Below, one piece after another: positions 63,001-64,000 of a stretch of 64,000 nucleotides of DNA (its first letter is position 1; every line of letters starts with the position of its first letter). Source of the DNA: Sphagnum compactum (Eukaryota > Bryophyta > Sphagnopsida > Sphagnales). The position numbers were made by a program, and so were the translations under genes. The notes beneath the pieces were generated by a model, which did not search any database, was not told the DNA's origin, and saw nothing but the letters and a program-made list of their open reading frames with translations. The stretch lies in the NCBI GenBank assembly GCA_965153455.1, contig OZ234494.1, positions 1 to 64,000 on the forward strand. The letters run 5' to 3'.

Positions 63001-64000
63001 GGTAACTTGTGCCATCTAGATTGGGCAACATGAAATCATGAAATGCATGAAATTCTTCTTGACCCGCCATATCCCATATGGACAAATTCACTCCTTCCGT
63101 TCCTTTCAACTCACGTATTTCAATTCCATGTGTGCGTTGTGTTTGTCGGAGCCCATCCTTTAGTTTCGACAAAAAGTCCATGATTGGGGTGAAAAAGATT
63201 TTGCTAAATGTGCTCCCATGGGCAAGGCAACGAACCAAGCCTTTCCTCAAAGTTGTTTTTCCTACAAGGTTGATGATCACACACATGCACAACAAACAAA
63301 AGAATGTGAAGCAATTTGCCTTCATATTTGAAATTTGTATAAAGTATGTACATTTCATTTTATGATAATTTTCATAATTTTTATCACAAAAACATAAATT
63401 ATAATGTATAACCAAACCCCACGAATGACCAATTCAATTGATGTGAACTACAATGTGTGAGTCTATATCCAAAACATGGATTAGCAAAATGATAGTCGTT
63501 CACAAATATGCCATAGGTTTTGTGCAGTAGACCTTCAACTTTCATTAGCTTCTTGCATTTGATCTTCAAATCATTTTGTTGACCCATAAACCACACATGC
63601 ACACAATTAGTTAACGTTAATCTTTGGCTATTATAAAATTCAATTAAGCTTGCCCCAAAAATTGTTATGAAATTGAATCATGACTAATAAAAATAAAATT
63701 CATAAACAATGTTGAAGTGATGGTTTGGTGTACAACAAGAGTTTTACCTGCATATGGATAGCCACAGAGAAATACTCGAGCAGATGTTGCCTTGGCCACA
63801 GTTAGTTCCTTAAGTAGGGACATATACACTGCATTCTTCTTCAACTCTTGCCACACAACTGGGGCCTTGCCCATTCGATGCAATGCAGTGTACTCCAAAC
63901 ATAACTTTTTCAAGGTTTTGTTGACCACCAACATATCCATAATGACAGGAAACACGCTATCCCTTACACCCTCACAATTACTGAGGTTTAGGACTTGAAG
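60087..64000 (-). CDS. LRR-Roc-COR protein (ROCO/TORNADO1-like), C-terminal part, runs off window
   Basis: ROCO proteins combine leucine-rich repeats with a Ras-like Roc GTPase and a COR dimerisation domain; plant TORNADO1 is a member. Three exons are visible on the minus strand: 64000-63748 (partial), 63261-61961 and 61355-60087. They join in frame to 940 residues, ending in a stop at 60087. Visible order: end of the last LRR (LQVLNLSNCEGV), P-loop GYPYAGKTT at about residue 79 with the intron 63747-63262 inside it, switch motif IWDMAGQEEF, G4-like FTHSD, then COR (from about FFEDLDFVVVDVDWFCHQVM), and a C-terminal exon of 423 codons of unknown fold (starts VSLHNNFLGPDN; later ILVKSSMQRVPRFY). 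No stops or shifts are seen, and phases agree (1, then 0). The N-terminal LRRs lie beyond base 64000. It is a sister of the broken copy at 31351-34029, in the same orientation, about 29 kb away. Confidence 0.88.

Overview
The window is the left end of a land-plant chromosome. Bases 1 to about 1781 are the C-rich strand of the Arabidopsis-type telomere repeat (CCCTAAA). It is nearly perfect at the outer end and increasingly degenerate inward, and subtelomeric DNA follows. Spliced nuclear genes, a PPR-DYW protein, an exosome subunit, an XH-domain RNA-silencing protein and phytoene desaturase exons all fit a plant. The Penelope-like reverse transcriptase, the Ty3/gypsy type and the expanded LRR-Roc-COR family lean towards a non-angiosperm plant (bryophyte, lycophyte, fern or gymnosperm), but I cannot name the species.

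Layout: 1-1781 telomere. 1782-7300 has no recognisable gene. 7324-9660 is a PPR-DYW gene with an in-frame stop at a collapsed repeat. 11511-14450 holds an orphan terminal exon and a dead Penelope-like element. 14460-19060 is repeat-rich: telomere-like minisatellite, retroelement leader, a 1.8 kb purine-strand minisatellite, and AT palindromes. 19780-24850 is a transposon graveyard (a CACTA terminus, and Ty3/gypsy gag-protease remnants in both orientations). 26544-29199 is an apparently intact seven-exon gene of the IDN2/FDM family that lacks the XS domain. It is divergent from the 5' part of RRP45 (30395-31350). RRP45 is cut in mid-exon, where a broken LRR-Roc gene copy (34029-31351) abuts it tail to tail. 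34200-48230 is mostly repeats, including a segmental duplication with a 307-bp tandem triplication. 48925-59259 is a row of truncated, intron-containing gene copies: an MHK/MAK-type kinase, the 3' half of phytoene desaturase, the 3' part of CLASP and most of DUS2. 60087-64000 carries the intact C-terminal part of a second LRR-Roc-COR gene, sister to the broken copy.

The main message is a subtelomeric patchwork. Unprocessed gene segments (introns kept, so not retrocopies) have been joined end to end, several with stops or frameshifts. The two genes that look most alive are the XS-less IDN2/FDM-like gene and the distal LRR-Roc-COR gene.
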